This document shows, in pieces, positions 57,031-57,782 of a DNA stretch of 57,782 nt. The position numbers were made by a program, and so were the translations under genes. The notes beneath the pieces were generated by a model. The model was not told where the DNA came from and made no database searches. It worked only from the letters and a program-made list of their open reading frames with translations. Position 1 is the first letter of the stretch; each line of letters opens with the position of its first letter. The stretch covers positions 1 through 57,782 of the forward strand of contig JAAMXP010001182.1 in the NCBI GenBank assembly GCA_019693395.1, in the 5' to 3' direction. The stretch comes from Ettlia oleoabundans. Its lineage: Eukaryota; Chlorophyta; Chlorophyceae; Chlamydomonadales.

Positions 57031-57782
57031 ATGACGCGCATGGGGTGGCAGGCGCTTTCAACAACCGGCGCAAACGCTGCTGACGAATTTCTAGACCGGG
57101 TTGCAGGCGCACAGCTGCCTTCAGCCGCTCCATCCGCTGCCGCCGGTGGCGTTGGCGCGCGGTCTCTGCTTCAAGACGGCCCCAGCAGTTCAGACATCGG
57201 CACTGGCAGCCCAAGTCAAACAATCCCAAGCACCGCTGCGGTGGTGGCTGGTAAGCGTTTAGGCAAACAGCAATACCCTAATGTAAGGAACCTGGGCATG
57301 GGCTGGCAACCCACACTCATGTCGGTGACAGCACCAGGCAGAATGATCATATCCCGCCTGCTGTCCCACCTGCAGGCGTGGTAGGCGGCCTGAGCACGCT
57401 CACACTTTGCCTCGCGGTAGCCCTGCTGTTTGCGGTTGCCAGCATCTATGGCTTTCGCTTCTGGGGTGGTCGGCGTGGCCGCAGCAGCACAACAGGCAGC
57501 AATGGCGCCTCTTCCCCCACCAAGAAGTCGGACGTGGAGGAGGTGCTGGAGCTGCAGCGTGCGCAACCGCTGCCCTCCATAGTCACCACACGCCTGGCTG
57601 CCCCCAGCACAGTGGCAGAGAATGAAGAGGCCACTGTAAGGACATCCCTGGTAAGCACACCAAATCACATCTGCCCAGCAGCCCAATTCTGGCATGCATT
57701 CCATGGCGATTCTGCATTCAGGCCTTGGCTGTGCTGCTGTGTGCATGTGGCTAAGGGTACCATGTGGCTGTGGATGGTGCTC
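57031..57782 (+). CDS. Single-span membrane protein, unknown (runs to the right edge)
   Basis: Two exons are clear: 57031-57250 and 57376-57650, joined in phase 1, 165 codons. The start is the first ATG of the frame (MTRMGWQALS); a second ATG lies three codons on. Residues 1-72 are Ser/Ala/Gly-rich with few charges. A single hydrophobic helix (STLTLCLALVALLF-like, about residues 80-100) is followed by a basic stop-transfer stretch (GFRFWGGRRGRSS) and a polar, partly acidic tail with KKSDVEEVLELQRAQP, as in a type I or tail-anchored protein. A further acceptor near 57721 would add ALAVLLCACG and a stop at about 57752, but the true 3' end may lie outside the window. No family recognised. Confidence 0.5.

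Noticed and set aside
1..57782. CRISPR arrays, insertion sequences, retrotransposon genes, rRNA genes
   Set aside because: None was seen. No reverse transcriptase, transposase or integrase motif occurs in any frame I read.

Overview
This window is nuclear DNA of a unicellular green alga (Chlorophyta), most likely a trebouxiophyte; the genus cannot be named from the sequence alone. Evidence: almost every gene is cut by many short GT-AG introns (roughly 50 to 350 nt) with strong CAG acceptors; there are TGTAA poly(A)-type signals downstream of several stop codons; there are plant-lineage proteins (a DUF629-type UCH protein, a CPL-type CTD phosphatase, a Chlorella HUP-like hexose symporter); and there are no bacterial operon features. 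All genes were rebuilt by hand by joining exons whose splice phases agree. Totals divide by three for every complete model, but a few splice sites remain alternatives and are flagged.

Layout, left to right. 1-2739 (-): 5' part of mitochondrial propionyl-CoA carboxylase alpha, running off the left edge. 2983-3760 (+): small plastid-type membrane protein. 4290-5464 (+): flavin reductase-like protein. 6869-8429 (+): four-helix membrane protein. 8732-14884 (+): unidentified 1065-residue helical protein in 21 exons. 15004-20512 (+): plant-type inactive ubiquitin hydrolase, with an in-frame TGA. 20976-22224 (-): 218-residue membrane protein. 23343-26129 (-): PP2C phosphatase. 26601-30062 (-): TPR-RING-LON protein. 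30998-36279 (-): FCP1/BRCT RNA polymerase II CTD phosphatase. 36460-38730 (+): SIRT4-like sirtuin. 39005-43509 (+): F-box/FIST protein. 43876-44688 (-): poorly resolved locus, followed by a hairpin-rich element at 44884-45075. 45319-46180 (+): P-loop kinase. 46353-48864 (-): TPR-WD40 protein. 49084-51569 (+): Ser/Arg-rich protein with RRTSS repeats. 52052-56719 (-): hexose/H+ symporter in 17 exons, including two micro-exons. 57031 to the right edge (+): single-span membrane protein.

The genes do not form one pathway; this is ordinary eukaryotic gene order. Four gene pairs sit head to head over 180 to 311 bp and may share promoters. Several proteins concern protein turnover and signalling (UCH, LON-RING, F-box, PP2C, CTD phosphatase, sirtuin). 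The most interesting signals are at the level of RNA processing and DNA structure: 12-nt and 10-nt micro-exons encoding conserved transporter motifs, repeated GC-AG introns, an in-frame TGA inside a conserved gene, poly(C) tracts in introns, and a cluster of ACGCC hairpins. No previously undescribed defence or mobile system was recognised.
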